A stretch of 64,000 nt of DNA from Paraburkholderia phenazinium (GCF_900100735.1 NZ_FNCJ01000003.1:62001-126000); one strand, 5' to 3'. Numbered from the stretch's first letter, positions 16,708-24,905 are shown. Made by a program: numbers and translations. The notes: a model not told the origin generated them from the letters alone.

Positions 16708-17325
16708 TTATCCCATCACCACGTTCGCGAGCTTGAACTGATACGACACGGCGCTCGTGCCGGCACCGCCACCCGTCATGACGATGTCCGCGCGTGCGAT
16801 GCCGAGCAGCGTCAGCTCCGTGTTGATATCGGAGAGCACCGCCGAGTTCATGACCGCACCTTGCTCGACCTGCGAGGCGGTGCCGATCCACAGCGTCGGC
16901 TTGAACTCGAAGACTGCTTTTTGTCCAGGCACGATGCCGGTCTTCTGGGCAAGCAGGCGGCTATCCTTGAACACCGACGCGGTGATCGCGCCCGTGCGCA
17001 AGTCGTTGCGCAACTGGATTTCGCGCGAACTCGGCGAGGCGCCGGCGAGCCCCAGCACATTGCCCGAGGCGACGCGCGAGACGCTGAACATCTCGCCGTT
17101 TTGTGCAGGTTTCTGCGGCATGTAGTTGCCGTCCGCGTCGCTGGCGGAGAGGGTGGTGCGCATCGGAAACACGAACGGATGGTTGTCGCCACGTCCGCAG
17201 TTGGTGATGACCTTCCACGCAACCGCCAGTTCGTCGAAGTCGGTGGAGACGTTCTTCTGGAAGATCACGATCTGGCTGTTGTTGACGTCGTTCGACAGAT
17301 TGATGAAGTTGAGCTTGATGTCCAT
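16708..17325 (-). CDS. Unrecognised 205-residue protein, tandem paralogue 1
   Basis: No signal peptide, no membrane segment; predicted beta-rich from the alternating pattern. It shares a start (MDIKLNFINLSND) and three conserved blocks with its two neighbours: FQKN...LAVAWKVI-x-NCG-x-GDNHPF near 20-52, PGQKAVFEFKPTLWIG-x-ASQ near 130-150, and IARADIVMTGGG near 178-190. By eye it is well over half identical to paralogue 2. I do not recognise the family with certainty. The VIFQK...AW pattern loosely recalls RhiA-like rhizosphere proteins, which are quorum-controlled, but this is a weak hint. An AAAGGG ribosome site precedes the ATG. Last gene of the long leftward cluster. Confidence 0.75.
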   Translation of the reverse strand: MDIKLNFINLSNDVNNSQIVIFQKNVSTDFDELAVAWKVITNCGRGDNHPFVFPMRTTLSASDADGNYMPQKPAQNGEMFSVSRVASGNVLGLAGASPSSREIQLRNDLRTGAITASVFKDSRLLAQKTGIVPGQKAVFEFKPTLWIGTASQVEQGAVMNSAVLSDINTELTLLGIARADIVMTGGGAGTSAVSYQFKLANVVMG

Positions 17326-17385
17326 GACAAACCCTTTCTGATAGGTAGAGGGGCGGCGGCAGGTCTGCCGCCGCCAGCATGCGGC

Positions 17386-18003
17386 TTACGCCATCACGAC
17401 GCGTTCGAGCCGGAACGTGAACGGCAGCGAGCGCGGGCCAGGTCCGCCGCCCGTCAGCACAATGTCGGCGCTGGCAATACCGAGCAGCGACAGCTCTGTG
17501 TTGATGTCGGAGATCACCGCCGAATTCAGCAACGCGCCCTGTTCGATTTGCGACGCGACGCCAATCCACAGCGTCGGCTTGAACTGGAACACGGCTTTCT
17601 GGCCTGGGGCGATCGAAGTCTTCGTCGCGAGCGGTGAGCCGTCCTTGTAGATGGTGGCGTTGGCCGCGCCGCTCGCCAGGTCGTTGCGCACCTGGACCTC
17701 GGAACTGTTGCCAGGCTCCGGGGCGAGCGTCAGCACGTCGCCCGAGGTCGAGCGCACGACCTGAAACACCTGGCCGTTGGCCGCGCTCTGCTGCGGCATG
17801 TAGTTGCCGTAGCTGTCGCTCGCGCTGACGGTCATCGTCATCGGGAACTTGAACGGATGGTTGTCGCCCTGGCCGCAGTTGCGAATCACTTTCCACGCGA
17901 TCGCCAGTTCGTCGAAGTCGGTTGCGACGTTTTTCTGGAAGATCACGATGCTGGAGTTGTTCGCATCGTTGGAACGGTTGATGAAATTCAGCTGGATGTC
18001 CAC
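17386..18003 (-). CDS. Unrecognised 205-residue protein, tandem paralogue 2
   Basis: Same length as paralogue 1 and closely similar from end to end, including AWKVIRNCGQGDNHPF, PGQKAVFQFKPTLWIG and ADIVLTGGGPG. It starts with GTG, preceded by an ideal AAGGAG. Most differences from paralogue 1 fall in the middle (residues ~75-125), where the third copy also varies in length. It is soluble and lacks export signals. The tandem arrangement indicates gene duplication with retention, so copies may be structural subunits or have split roles. Function unknown. Confidence 0.75.
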   Translation of the reverse strand: MDIQLNFINRSNDANNSSIVIFQKNVATDFDELAIAWKVIRNCGQGDNHPFKFPMTMTVSASDSYGNYMPQQSAANGQVFQVVRSTSGDVLTLAPEPGNSSEVQVRNDLASGAANATIYKDGSPLATKTSIAPGQKAVFQFKPTLWIGVASQIEQGALLNSAVISDINTELSLLGIASADIVLTGGGPGPRSLPFTFRLERVVMA

Positions 18004-18132
18004 TTGCTTGCTCCTTGAGTTGAGAAAACGGCAATCGGTTTGCCGCGTACCTTGCCACCGGCCTGTCCTCGCGGACAGGTCGTCGAACGAAACCGGAAGG
18101 GGAATCCCGCGTTGCGCGGGCGGTGCCGTGCG

Positions 18133-18774
18133 CTAGAGATGAACCACGTTCTCGAGCGCGAAACCGAACGGCTGCGCCTGCGCGCCGCTGCCGCCGCCTG
18201 TCATGACGATGTCCGCCGCGACGATGCCGGCAAGCTGCAGCAAGGTGCTGTCGCTCGACATCACCGCCGAACTCAGCGCGCGGCTCTCGTGTACCTGCGA
18301 GGCGACGGCGATCCAGAGCGCCGGAGTGAAGCGGAATTCCGCTTTCTGCCCGGGCGCGACGGCCTGTTTTGCGGCGATCAACTTGCCCGAGCTGAAGGCG
18401 TTGACGTTGACGGCGCCGCGCGGCAGCCGGTTGACGACCTGGATATCCGCGCCGCTACCTGCGCCATCTGCGCCGCTGGTCCCTGCGGCGTCGGGCGCGA
18501 GCCGGCCGCGCCCGCTCGGATGAGCGTTGATGACAAAGCGCTCGCCGGGGTGCGCCGCGACTCTCGGCGAAAAGTTGCCGTGGTCGTCGCCTAGCGCGAT
18601 CTCGAGTGCCGTCGAAAATACGAACGGGTGAAGGCAGTCGCGCCCGCAGTAGCGGATGACCTTCCATGCGATCGCGAGCTCGTCGAGATCGGGCACGACG
18701 TTGCGCTGGAACAGCACCACCTCGCTGTTGCCGCAATCGTTCGAGCGGTTGATGAAGTTCAACTGGATGTTCAC
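18133..18774 (-). CDS. Unrecognised 213-residue protein, tandem paralogue 3 (divergent)
   Basis: The most divergent copy of the tandem family. It keeps MNIQLNFINRSND, AWKVIRYCG, PGQKAEFRFTPALWI and AADIVMTGGGSG. It differs by an 8-residue Gly/Ala/Ser-rich expansion near 95-110 and by extra cysteines at ~14 and ~46-48. Its GTG start overlaps the stop of the phasin-like gene by 4 bp, so translation is coupled to it and all three paralogues probably follow from the same message. A 129-bp gap separates it from paralogue 2. Function unknown. Confidence 0.72.
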   Translation of the reverse strand: MNIQLNFINRSNDCGNSEVVLFQRNVVPDLDELAIAWKVIRYCGRDCLHPFVFSTALEIALGDDHGNFSPRVAAHPGERFVINAHPSGRGRLAPDAAGTSGADGAGSGADIQVVNRLPRGAVNVNAFSSGKLIAAKQAVAPGQKAEFRFTPALWIAVASQVHESRALSSAVMSSDSTLLQLAGIVAADIVMTGGGSGAQAQPFGFALENVVHL

Positions 18775-19310
18775 GACGCGCGCTCCATATCGTCAGTCAG
18801 ATTGGTGTCGGCCCATTGCGCGAGGGCTGGAGCCACACCGCCCGCGAGCGATGCGACGTGCAGCGCATGCGCGCGGCTTTGCGCCTGCACGTCGCCGGAG
18901 AACTTGCCGAACGCCATCGCAAGGTCCGCTACGCCGCGGGTGTGGGACAGGTCGTCGAGGTACTGCGCGGCGGCGTCGGCGAGTGCGCCGGCGTGCTGCA
19001 TGTGCCCCTGGGCGAGACGGGTGGCGAGATCGGCATTTAGCGTGGCGAGTTGCTTGACCGCCGCTGCCGTGTCCTTCAACGCCAGCCGGTCGCGCTGTTC
19101 GCGCCAGCTTTCGTCGAGTGCGGACTGGCAGACGGTTGTGTAGCGCTGGCCGGCCTGCAGCGCGGTGCGCGCGAACGCTCGCCATGCGCCGACGTCGGTG
19201 ACGGCGCCGGGCAGTCCTGCCGGATTGGCCGACTGCGTGACGACTTTGCCGAGAAGCTCGAAGGCAGCGAGATTGGCGGTTTCCCATTGCGCGATTAGCG
19301 AGGAAAGCAT
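18771..19310 (-). CDS. Phasin-like helical protein
   Basis: A 179-residue all-helical, Ala- and Leu-rich protein without cysteine-rich or membrane segments. Its amphipathic helices (WETANLAAFELLGKVVTQS, QLATLNADLATRLAQGHMQ) resemble phasins, the proteins that coat polyhydroxyalkanoate granules, but the match is by composition and layout only. The adjacent PHB depolymerase-like gene (78 bp upstream) supports a granule link. The ATG at 19310 has an AAGGAT site; a longer frame upstream has no support. Alternative: a chaperone-like coiled helix bundle for the tandem paralogues, whose first gene is translationally coupled to this one. Confidence 0.5.
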   Translation of the reverse strand: MLSSLIAQWETANLAAFELLGKVVTQSANPAGLPGAVTDVGAWRAFARTALQAGQRYTTVCQSALDESWREQRDRLALKDTAAAVKQLATLNADLATRLAQGHMQHAGALADAAAQYLDDLSHTRGVADLAMAFGKFSGDVQAQSRAHALHVASLAGGVAPALAQWADTNLTDDMERAS

Positions 19311-19387
19311 GGTGGATCCTTGTGGTGGGTTGCGGGTTCGAGATGAAACCGTGCCGTGGCGATGGACGGTGGCTTTCGCGGTGGCGC

Positions 19388-20491
19388 TTACGGCCGCGCT
19401 TCGCCGAGCCGCTGGATCATCTTCATCACCGCCGCCATTTGCGGCGCTTCGCGGGTGTAGAAATCGGGATGCTCCGGATCGGCGCTCGTGTATCCCCAGA
19501 AGTCCCAGCAGCCGAGCGGGTTGACGGCTGACTTGTTGCCGACCTGCGGATAGATCACGATCAGGCGGTTGGTATCGGCGATCTCGTTGTAGCCGGCGCC
19601 GCGCACGAAGCGCTCGCCGATCGCGTCCACGTTCTGCGCGCAGCCGTGGAACACCACGTGCACCGCGCACGCTTCGTGTTCGCACTCGGCCGGCACGTAG
19701 ACATAGCCGGTGTCGGCGAGCAAGGCGCGCCCGGTGGGATCGAACGGGCGCTGATCGAAGGCGAGCAGCTTGCCGCTTGCCTGGGTGGCAGGTGGATTGA
19801 GCGGCGTGGCGGGTTTCGCGTAGATCCAGCGCACGATTTCATGCGACTGTTCGAGGCCGCAGTTATTGATGAACGGGCTCTTGTTCGCGCCGCATGCCGA
19901 GTCTTCAGGACGATTGGTGATCAACGCATGGCCGGCATCGGCATTGCGCTGATACTCGATGTTGGCGCGCGGCACCTGGGCAAGCTCGTAGAATTGCTCG
20001 GCCTGATCGACCACGCGCGTCGAGACGATTGTGTCTTTCGCACCACTGAACAGATAGATGCGTTGATCGCGCAGGCCGGTAGTGCTGTCGATCAGGCCGG
20101 CTTGCGCATAACGGCGTGCATCGCGCCATGCGCCGGCCGCGGCCGGTGCGTCGCCGAGCGGCTGCATGCACAAGGTCACCGCGGCGACCGCAGGGGTGAC
20201 GAATTCCGACTCGCCCGCGCAATGGAATGCGCCGCCTGCGACGATGCCGGCGCCGATCAGTTGCGTCGAATAGGCGACATCGAACTGCGCGGCCATGAAC
20301 GCACCCGACGACAATCCCGATACCGACGTGCGCTGCAGATCGGCGCCAAAGGCGGGCAGCGGTGGGCTGCCGGCGGCATGGACGGAACCGACTGCCGCGA
20401 GTGCGAATGCGAGTCCTGCAACGCGTGCGCGCAAGCGCGGCCGTGCCTGGATTGGTGTGTTCAATCCTTTGAACTGCTGGGCTGCGTTCAT
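19388..20491 (-). CDS. PHB depolymerase-like serine esterase (extracellular type-2 catalytic domain)
   Basis: A 367-residue alpha/beta hydrolase. The N-terminus has a basic region then a hydrophobic stretch ending VGSVHAAG, consistent with a signal peptide of ~40 residues. The nucleophile elbow is SGLSSGAFMA at ~60 (Ser of G-L-S-S-G), and later VVFHGCAQN and NPLGCWDFWGY are hallmarks of short-chain-length polyhydroxyalkanoate depolymerases with a type-2 domain order. It should cleave polyhydroxybutyrate or oligomers, probably after export. It lacks a separate substrate-binding domain, as expected for the short form. Located between a secreted protein gene and the phasin-like gene. Confidence 0.85.
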   Translation of the reverse strand: MNAAQQFKGLNTPIQARPRLRARVAGLAFALAAVGSVHAAGSPPLPAFGADLQRTSVSGLSSGAFMAAQFDVAYSTQLIGAGIVAGGAFHCAGESEFVTPAVAAVTLCMQPLGDAPAAAGAWRDARRYAQAGLIDSTTGLRDQRIYLFSGAKDTIVSTRVVDQAEQFYELAQVPRANIEYQRNADAGHALITNRPEDSACGANKSPFINNCGLEQSHEIVRWIYAKPATPLNPPATQASGKLLAFDQRPFDPTGRALLADTGYVYVPAECEHEACAVHVVFHGCAQNVDAIGERFVRGAGYNEIADTNRLIVIYPQVGNKSAVNPLGCWDFWGYTSADPEHPDFYTREAPQMAAVMKMIQRLGEARP

Positions 20492-20690
20492 GCCTTTGCT
20501 CCTGTCGTCGTGTTAGGCGTCGGCGTGTTGTGCCGGGTGGTTCGTGCCGTGTTATGCCGCACTTGCAGCGTACGTTTGCAACGGGACCTGTTGAATAGGG
20601 CGGAAGGCCGGGTCGAAGGCATGGGACTGATGGCCTGGGCGAGACGGCCCGGCGCGGGCCTGGGTGCGATGGATCGGGGCTCTGCACCCA

Positions 20691-21209
20691 CTAGTGCGTG
20701 TCGCCGCTCGTGCAATACGTCACGGGAATCGACACGCGGTGGTCGTTGGTCGTGACCTCGATCGGCTGGTTGCCGGCGGTGTAGCGCAAGCGCAGCACGC
20801 CGCGTGGTCCATAGCCGCTATCGATGTCGGCGGCGAAATCCTTGCCGTCGCTGATGTGCGCAAGGCTCAGGCCGCTTAGCATCGCTGGCCGGCGTTGCGG
20901 GTCGTCCCAGTTAGCGCTGTCCGCAGACCTGTAGAAGCCGGGCAACGTGCCGTTTGCATAGAGGCTTACTAGCGTTTGTGCGAGCCGCGCCGTGCAGCGT
21001 TCGCACAATGCCGGCAGGTGTGCGGTTTGCAGTGCGCTGTTGATGCTGGCGACTTCGGCGCTGCAGTTTGGTGGCGCGATCTGGGGAGCGGGTGTGGCAA
21101 GCGCCGCTGTCATCGCGACACTTGCGACGGCTGCGAGGAAGGCGGCAATAGCCGGTTGATTGGGTGTGCGCAGCCAACGGCTGCGGCGGCCGTAGCGGGA
21201 CGGAATCAT
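20691..21209 (-). CDS. Secreted hypothetical protein with cysteine pairs
   Basis: A 172-residue protein, not recognised. A basic start and hydrophobic core (FLAAVASVAMTAALATPAPQ) make a plausible signal peptide, cleaved near residue 40. The mature part has cysteines in NCSAEV, LCERCTARL and TYCTSG, suggesting disulfides in the periplasm. The C-terminal half looks beta-rich (GVLRLRYTAGNQPIEVTTND). It follows the lysozyme gene by 70 bp on the same strand. It might be a periplasmic partner or inhibitor of the lysozyme or depolymerase; there is no direct evidence for either. Confidence 0.65.
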   Translation of the reverse strand: MIPSRYGRRSRWLRTPNQPAIAAFLAAVASVAMTAALATPAPQIAPPNCSAEVASINSALQTAHLPALCERCTARLAQTLVSLYANGTLPGFYRSADSANWDDPQRRPAMLSGLSLAHISDGKDFAADIDSGYGPRGVLRLRYTAGNQPIEVTTNDHRVSIPVTYCTSGDTH

Positions 21210-21279
21210 GAAGGTGGCTCCTTACGGAATGGTGATTGCAAAAGGACTGCTAAGAGTCTGAAAGAAGACTAAGAGCGAA

Positions 21280-21726
21280 CTACGAGAGAAACAGCTTGCG
21301 TTCGGCCTCCCGGCGGCACGTGAGGCCCACGAGTGGCTTGCCACCGGCCTTGTTCCAGACCAGAAACTGGTCGGCGGCGCGCGCGGTCGCGCCGGCGTTC
21401 AGGTAACGCAGCAAGGTCGACGAGCGCAGGCGTCCCGCGCCGAGGTTGAAGACAAAGGCCATCAGCGCGTCGAATTGCTGCTGTGTGACCGGCACGCGTA
21501 TCAGCTTGCGCAGCGCGAGTTCGGCGCTGCGCAGGTCTTTCTTGAGCAGCGCTTCGGCCTGGCTCGCGGTAATCGGACCGGCAAAGCGTTCGTTTGGCAG
21601 GATCAAATGGCCGTAGCCGATGGTCGGCTTGCCGACCGCATCGAGGTAGCGGGTCAGACGCAGGCCCTCGAAGTGCTTGATCAGATCGATGCCTTGCGCA
21701 CCGGTACGTTCGGGTTGGTCAGGCAT
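21280..21726 (-). CDS. GH24 phage-type lysozyme (endolysin-like)
   Basis: A 148-residue muramidase of the T4 lysozyme family. The catalytic Glu lies in IKHFEGLRLTRYLDAVG, and the family triad region TIGYGH follows, with a QFDALMAFVFNLGAGRL helix typical of endolysins. It would cut the MurNAc-GlcNAc bond of peptidoglycan. It has no signal peptide or membrane anchor, and no holin or spanin gene is nearby, so release needs a partner. The start overlaps the upstream gene's stop by 8 bp, which places it firmly in the DUF2589 operon rather than in a prophage. Confidence 0.88.
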   Translation of the reverse strand: MPDQPERTGAQGIDLIKHFEGLRLTRYLDAVGKPTIGYGHLILPNERFAGPITASQAEALLKKDLRSAELALRKLIRVPVTQQQFDALMAFVFNLGAGRLRSSTLLRYLNAGATARAADQFLVWNKAGGKPLVGLTCRREAERKLFLS

Positions 21727-22360
21727 GGGAGTCCTCCTCGTCGCCGTGCCGTGCGCGCGGCAGCAAACGGTGCGTGTATTCGTCGATCACGCGCATGATC
21801 GCTTCGGGCGGATCGAGCGCCGCGAAATGCATTTCGATGTCGATGTGCTGGCTGTCACGCAGTGGCGCGTTGCCGCTGGTGTTGTTCTTCGCAGACGGTG
21901 GTGCAAGCGTCACGAAGAAGCGGCCGCGCTGGTCGTCGCCCGCGAAGCCGCCTGCGGACAGTGCTTCGGCGAAGTCGGCCCGCACCGTCAGATGCACGAC
22001 CATCCGCTCAAGTGCGAGCCCGCGCGGCGTGGCGAGCGCGACGAGCGGCAGCGGCATGGTGTGCTGCGCGTCGAGCGCAACTTCGACCTCGCGCGGCGAC
22101 AGCAGGCCGTCTTCGTTCTGGTCGAAGAACTGGTCGAGCACCGTGGTGTACTGCTGCGCGAGCAACTGGTTGGCCGAGGCCGCCGCGTGCTGCATGCCGC
22201 GGGTTATCTCGTCGAGCGCAAGGCCGCGCGGAGGCGGGCGGTCCGCGCCGGAGGGTGGTGGAGCCGAGGGCGGCGAAGCGGGAGGTGGCGAACCAGCAGG
22301 CGGCGCGCCGTCCGCCGTGGTATCGCGCGAGGCGCGGCGCCGCTTGAAGAAGCTGAACAT
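21719..22360 (-). CDS. DUF2589-like protein with EF-hand loop
   Basis: A 213-residue protein. It opens MFSFFKRRR and has a Pro/Ala-rich linker to ~45. A helix (ITRGMQHAAASANQLLAQQY) then leads into a canonical calcium loop, DQNEDGLLSPRE, with D-x-N-x-D-G-x-x-S-x-x-E at positions 1, 3, 5, 6, 9 and 12. The rest is a beta domain ending PPEAIMRVIDEYTHRLL, which parallels PPEALMRVIDFLTEA in the neighbouring DUF2589 protein, so the two are probably related. I chose the ATG at 22360 because GGAG precedes it; a longer frame starts at 22390. Possibly a calcium-responsive partner of the DUF2589 protein. Function unknown. Confidence 0.65.
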   Translation of the reverse strand: MFSFFKRRRASRDTTADGAPPAGSPPPASPPSAPPPSGADRPPPRGLALDEITRGMQHAAASANQLLAQQYTTVLDQFFDQNEDGLLSPREVEVALDAQHTMPLPLVALATPRGLALERMVVHLTVRADFAEALSAGGFAGDDQRGRFFVTLAPPSAKNNTSGNAPLRDSQHIDIEMHFAALDPPEAIMRVIDEYTHRLLPRARHGDEEDSHA

Positions 22361-22390
22361 AGTGGGCTCCGTTGCCGCTCGCCGGCGCAC

Positions 22391-23062
22391 TTAGTGGGAC
22401 GGGCCCGGTTGCCCGCCACTTGCCTGCGCCGGGCCGTCTGCCGCCTGGCCGACCAGCTTGCCGTCAGTCGGCGTGGCGGGCAGCGGCTTCACGTCTTTCG
22501 ACTTGTCCTCGGTGACGACCGGCTTGGTCGCGGCCTCGGTCAGAAAATCGATGACCCGCATCAATGCTTCCGGCGGCGACTGCCGCTTGACCTGGGTGTG
22601 AATCGAGTACTTGGCGCGTGTGTCCGTGCTGCGCGTCTGCTCCGACTTGTGCGACACACGTCCCGAGATGCTGACGCTGACCGGCCCCCAGCCGAGCTTG
22701 GCCTGCACCTCGCCGCCGGCTTCGGTCGACGAGGCGTCTTTCTCCGACTGCGTGATCTCCATCTCGAAGTCGATCGTGCCTTCTTCGATGGCGATGATCG
22801 GATGCACGATCGCGGCCAGCAGCGGAATGCGCATGGTCTTCTGGATCACGCCTTTAGACACGCCGCTTTCGTCGACCAGGGTCTCGTCGTAGTCGAATTG
22901 CACCGCTACCGCCTTGCCGTTCTGAATGCAAACCTGCATCAAAAAGTCGGCGTAACTTTTTGCCGCCTGGGTTTGCGCGCTAATCATTGCTTTCAACGGC
23001 CCTGCAATCATTTGATCCATCGGCAAAGCGTTAATGACCGAACCGATAAAATTGGCATCCAT
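22391..23062 (-). CDS. DUF2589 domain-containing protein
   Basis: A 223-residue soluble protein. The N-terminal amphipathic part (FIGSVINALPMDQMIAGPLK) and helix with AQTQAAKSYADFLMQV lead into the beta-rich core with KTMRIPLLAAIVHPIIAIEE and TIDFEMEI, which is the recognisable DUF2589 pattern. A charged and Pro/Gly-rich tail follows residue ~180. The family has no established biochemical role that I know of. An ideal GAGGGG site supports the ATG at 23062 over one 15 bases upstream. First gene of the leftward cluster and divergent from a LuxR-type regulator, so the promoter at 23063-23332 probably controls everything down to 16.7 kb. Confidence 0.78.
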   Translation of the reverse strand: MDANFIGSVINALPMDQMIAGPLKAMISAQTQAAKSYADFLMQVCIQNGKAVAVQFDYDETLVDESGVSKGVIQKTMRIPLLAAIVHPIIAIEEGTIDFEMEITQSEKDASSTEAGGEVQAKLGWGPVSVSISGRVSHKSEQTRSTDTRAKYSIHTQVKRQSPPEALMRVIDFLTEAATKPVVTEDKSKDVKPLPATPTDGKLVGQAADGPAQASGGQPGPSH

Positions 23063-23332
23063 AAAAATTCCCCTCATGTGGCGACAACGGGGATTCGCTG
23101 TCTTTATTCAAGTTACATAAACAATGATCGGTGGGGGAGAGGCCGTCAGTCATGCTCGACAGCCCATGAAATTGACACGGAAATTATTCATGAAAGAGGT
23201 ACATATCCGAATTAGAACGTTTGTCACGGATCGACGGACCTAGTGCGCCCTTTTTAAAACCGGGGTAAAAGCGAGCCGAAGGGACGCGAATAATCCCAAT
23301 CCGAGCGTTCCGTTACCGAGGAAACATCGCAA
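23063..23332. promoter_or_regulatory. Divergent promoter region of the DUF2589 cluster
   Basis: 270 bp, more AT-rich than its surroundings, between the divergent DUF2589 and LuxR-type genes. TTGACA at 23172-23177 is a perfect -35 box on the rightward strand, but the nearest -10-like TACATA lies 22 bp away, so the promoter may need an activator. No clear dyad for the LuxR protein was found. Confidence 0.4.
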
Positions 23333-24016
23333 ATGAACGTCCTGATGATCGATAGTCCGCCGCTTTTCGTAGCCGGGGTCGCCGATGTGCTATGGAAACG
23401 TGACAACAATTGGCATGTCTGGGCCGCCCAGCATCCCGAGGATATCTACCGGCTGCGCGACAGCCTGCCTCCGGGCACCCTTGCGGCGGTGACGATCGAG
23501 TGGGATGACCATGCGGCCCAGGTGGGTTGGCCGAAGGTGCTGCGCGACGCGCTCGGCGCCGTGCCGTGGCTGTTCGTGGTCCGTACGCTATGCCGTCAGG
23601 CCATTGCGGACGCGCTGCTGACGGGGGCGGCAGGCATCGTCGAGCGGCACGCGAGCGCCGACGAATTCGCCGATGCGCTTGGCCGCGTCGCGGCGGGGGC
23701 GATCTACGTGCCGGCCAGCTACGGCATCGGCGCGCAGGCGGAGCGTCCGCACGGGCAAGCCGGTGACGAGCGTTCGTTTGAGCGCCTCACGCCGCGGCAG
23801 CGCGAAGTCTTACGGCTGCTTGCCGAAGGCAAGTCGAACAAGCAGATCTGCCGGGTGCTGAACGTTGCGGAGGGGACGATCAAGAATCATCTGTATGCGC
23901 TGTTTCGCCAGATCGGCGTCAGCAACCGCACCGAAGCCGCGCTGTGGCTGGCCCGGCATGTGGCGGCGGATGCCTCGCGTGCGCAGAGCGCATCGTTCGT
24001 CGACGTACACGGGTGA
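23333..24016 (+). CDS. LuxR/NarL-type response regulator with degenerate receiver
   Basis: A 227-residue regulator. The C-terminal GerE/LuxR helix-turn-helix is clear (LTPRQREVLRLLAEGKSNKQ, then VAEGTIKNHLYALFRQIGVS). The N-terminal ~120 residues have the fold pattern of a receiver, but key sites are altered. The acidic pair near the start is D-S instead of D-D. The third strand reads LAAVTIEW with Glu or Trp where the phospho-Asp belongs, and the conserved Lys is missing in GIVERHAS. It may therefore work without phosphorylation. No sensor kinase is adjacent. Transcribed away from the DUF2589 cluster, its probable target. Confidence 0.82.
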   Translation: MNVLMIDSPPLFVAGVADVLWKRDNNWHVWAAQHPEDIYRLRDSLPPGTLAAVTIEWDDHAAQVGWPKVLRDALGAVPWLFVVRTLCRQAIADALLTGAAGIVERHASADEFADALGRVAAGAIYVPASYGIGAQAERPHGQAGDERSFERLTPRQREVLRLLAEGKSNKQICRVLNVAEGTIKNHLYALFRQIGVSNRTEAALWLARHVAADASRAQSASFVDVHG

Positions 24017-24020
24017 GAGC

Positions 24021-24040
24021 GGGCAGCGTGGCGGCTGCCC
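24021..24040. terminator. Hairpin after the LuxR-type gene
   Basis: GGGCAGC and GCTGCCC form a perfect 7-bp stem around a 6-nt loop, starting 5 bp after the LuxR stop codon, where a convergent membrane-protein gene ends. No T-run follows. Confidence 0.45.
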
Positions 24041-24097
24041 GACGACGCGAGCGGCCGATTGCCGCCGGCTCACGTGCTCCAGCAGCCGCAGTCCCGC

Positions 24098-24901
24098 TTA
24101 CGTGGGTGGGTTGGCGCGCCTGGGATCCTCGACGATGAGCGTGGCGAGCGCCCGTTGCATCGGCTCGGAGCCCACGCTGACTTCGCCGGCAAAGGGCCGG
24201 TCGACGGCCAGCACGAAGAAAAACGCGAGCCCGAGCGTGGTGGCCCAGATCGACACCAGCACGACGTTAAACCGCGTACCAGGTAGCGCGTATAGCAGCA
24301 CCAGCGACATGCCGCTCGCGATCAGCATCACGCCCCACAAGGTAACCGGCATCGCCGAATCGAGGTCCTGCAGACGCCTCTGGCGGTACTTCACCATCTC
24401 GTTCACACGGGTCAGCACCTCGGCGAGCAGCACATGCTCGCGGTCGTCGGAAGGCTCGATCTGGTTCACTGCCGCGAACATGGTGTCGAACGCGGCTTCG
24501 GTGCCGGTGTCCGATCTGGCGTGCTGCTGCATCAGCGGCCATTCGTCGTGCACGACGCGCTGCAGGTAGATTCCCAGGTCGTGGCGCGCCGTGAGGGCAC
24601 GCGGCGTGCGGAACGACGCCAGATCGTGGGAGAGTTCAGTGGCGCAGGCAGCCTCGGCCGCGACGTTGTCGGAGGCGGCTTCGTACGAAGCCCAGACCGA
24701 GATCGCAGAAAACGCGACGAGCAGCGAGTTGATCGTCGTCACCGCCGACATCATGGCGATCGTCATGCCGCGTTGTTCGGCGTCGAGCCGCACTGGAAAG
24801 AAGCAGCGGAACAACGCATAGCCAGCAAGGGCGATGGCGAGCGTCGCGGCGACGATCAGCGCGCCCATCTCGGCAGAGGGCAGGTTGTAGAGAAATAGCA
24901 T
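24098..24901 (-). CDS. DUF4239-like (bestrophin-like) membrane protein
   Basis: About 267 residues. Two N-terminal hydrophobic helices (~10-32 and ~50-70) and two C-terminal ones (~195-240) frame a soluble helical middle with LSHDLASFRTPRALTARHDL and YRQRRLQDLDSAMP. That four-helix layout with a central cytoplasmic or periplasmic domain matches DUF4239 proteins, which are compared with bestrophin channels. GGAGTAAC precedes the chosen ATG; a longer frame upstream is antisense noise within its neighbour. It follows the next gene by only 4 bp, so both form one operon. Role unknown, possibly ion conductance or envelope stress. Confidence 0.65.
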   Translation of the reverse strand: MLFLYNLPSAEMGALIVAATLAIALAGYALFRCFFPVRLDAEQRGMTIAMMSAVTTINSLLVAFSAISVWASYEAASDNVAAEAACATELSHDLASFRTPRALTARHDLGIYLQRVVHDEWPLMQQHARSDTGTEAAFDTMFAAVNQIEPSDDREHVLLAEVLTRVNEMVKYRQRRLQDLDSAMPVTLWGVMLIASGMSLVLLYALPGTRFNVVLVSIWATTLGLAFFFVLAVDRPFAGEVSVGSEPMQRALATLIVEDPRRANPPT

Positions 24902-24905
24902 GGCG

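Noticed and set aside
21677..23215. A 512-codon open frame on the plus strand opposite the DUF2589 genes
   Set aside because: It is an antisense shadow caused by high third-position GC; composition is Arg/Ala/Gly-rich without domain motifs, and the minus-strand genes have proper ribosome sites and families.
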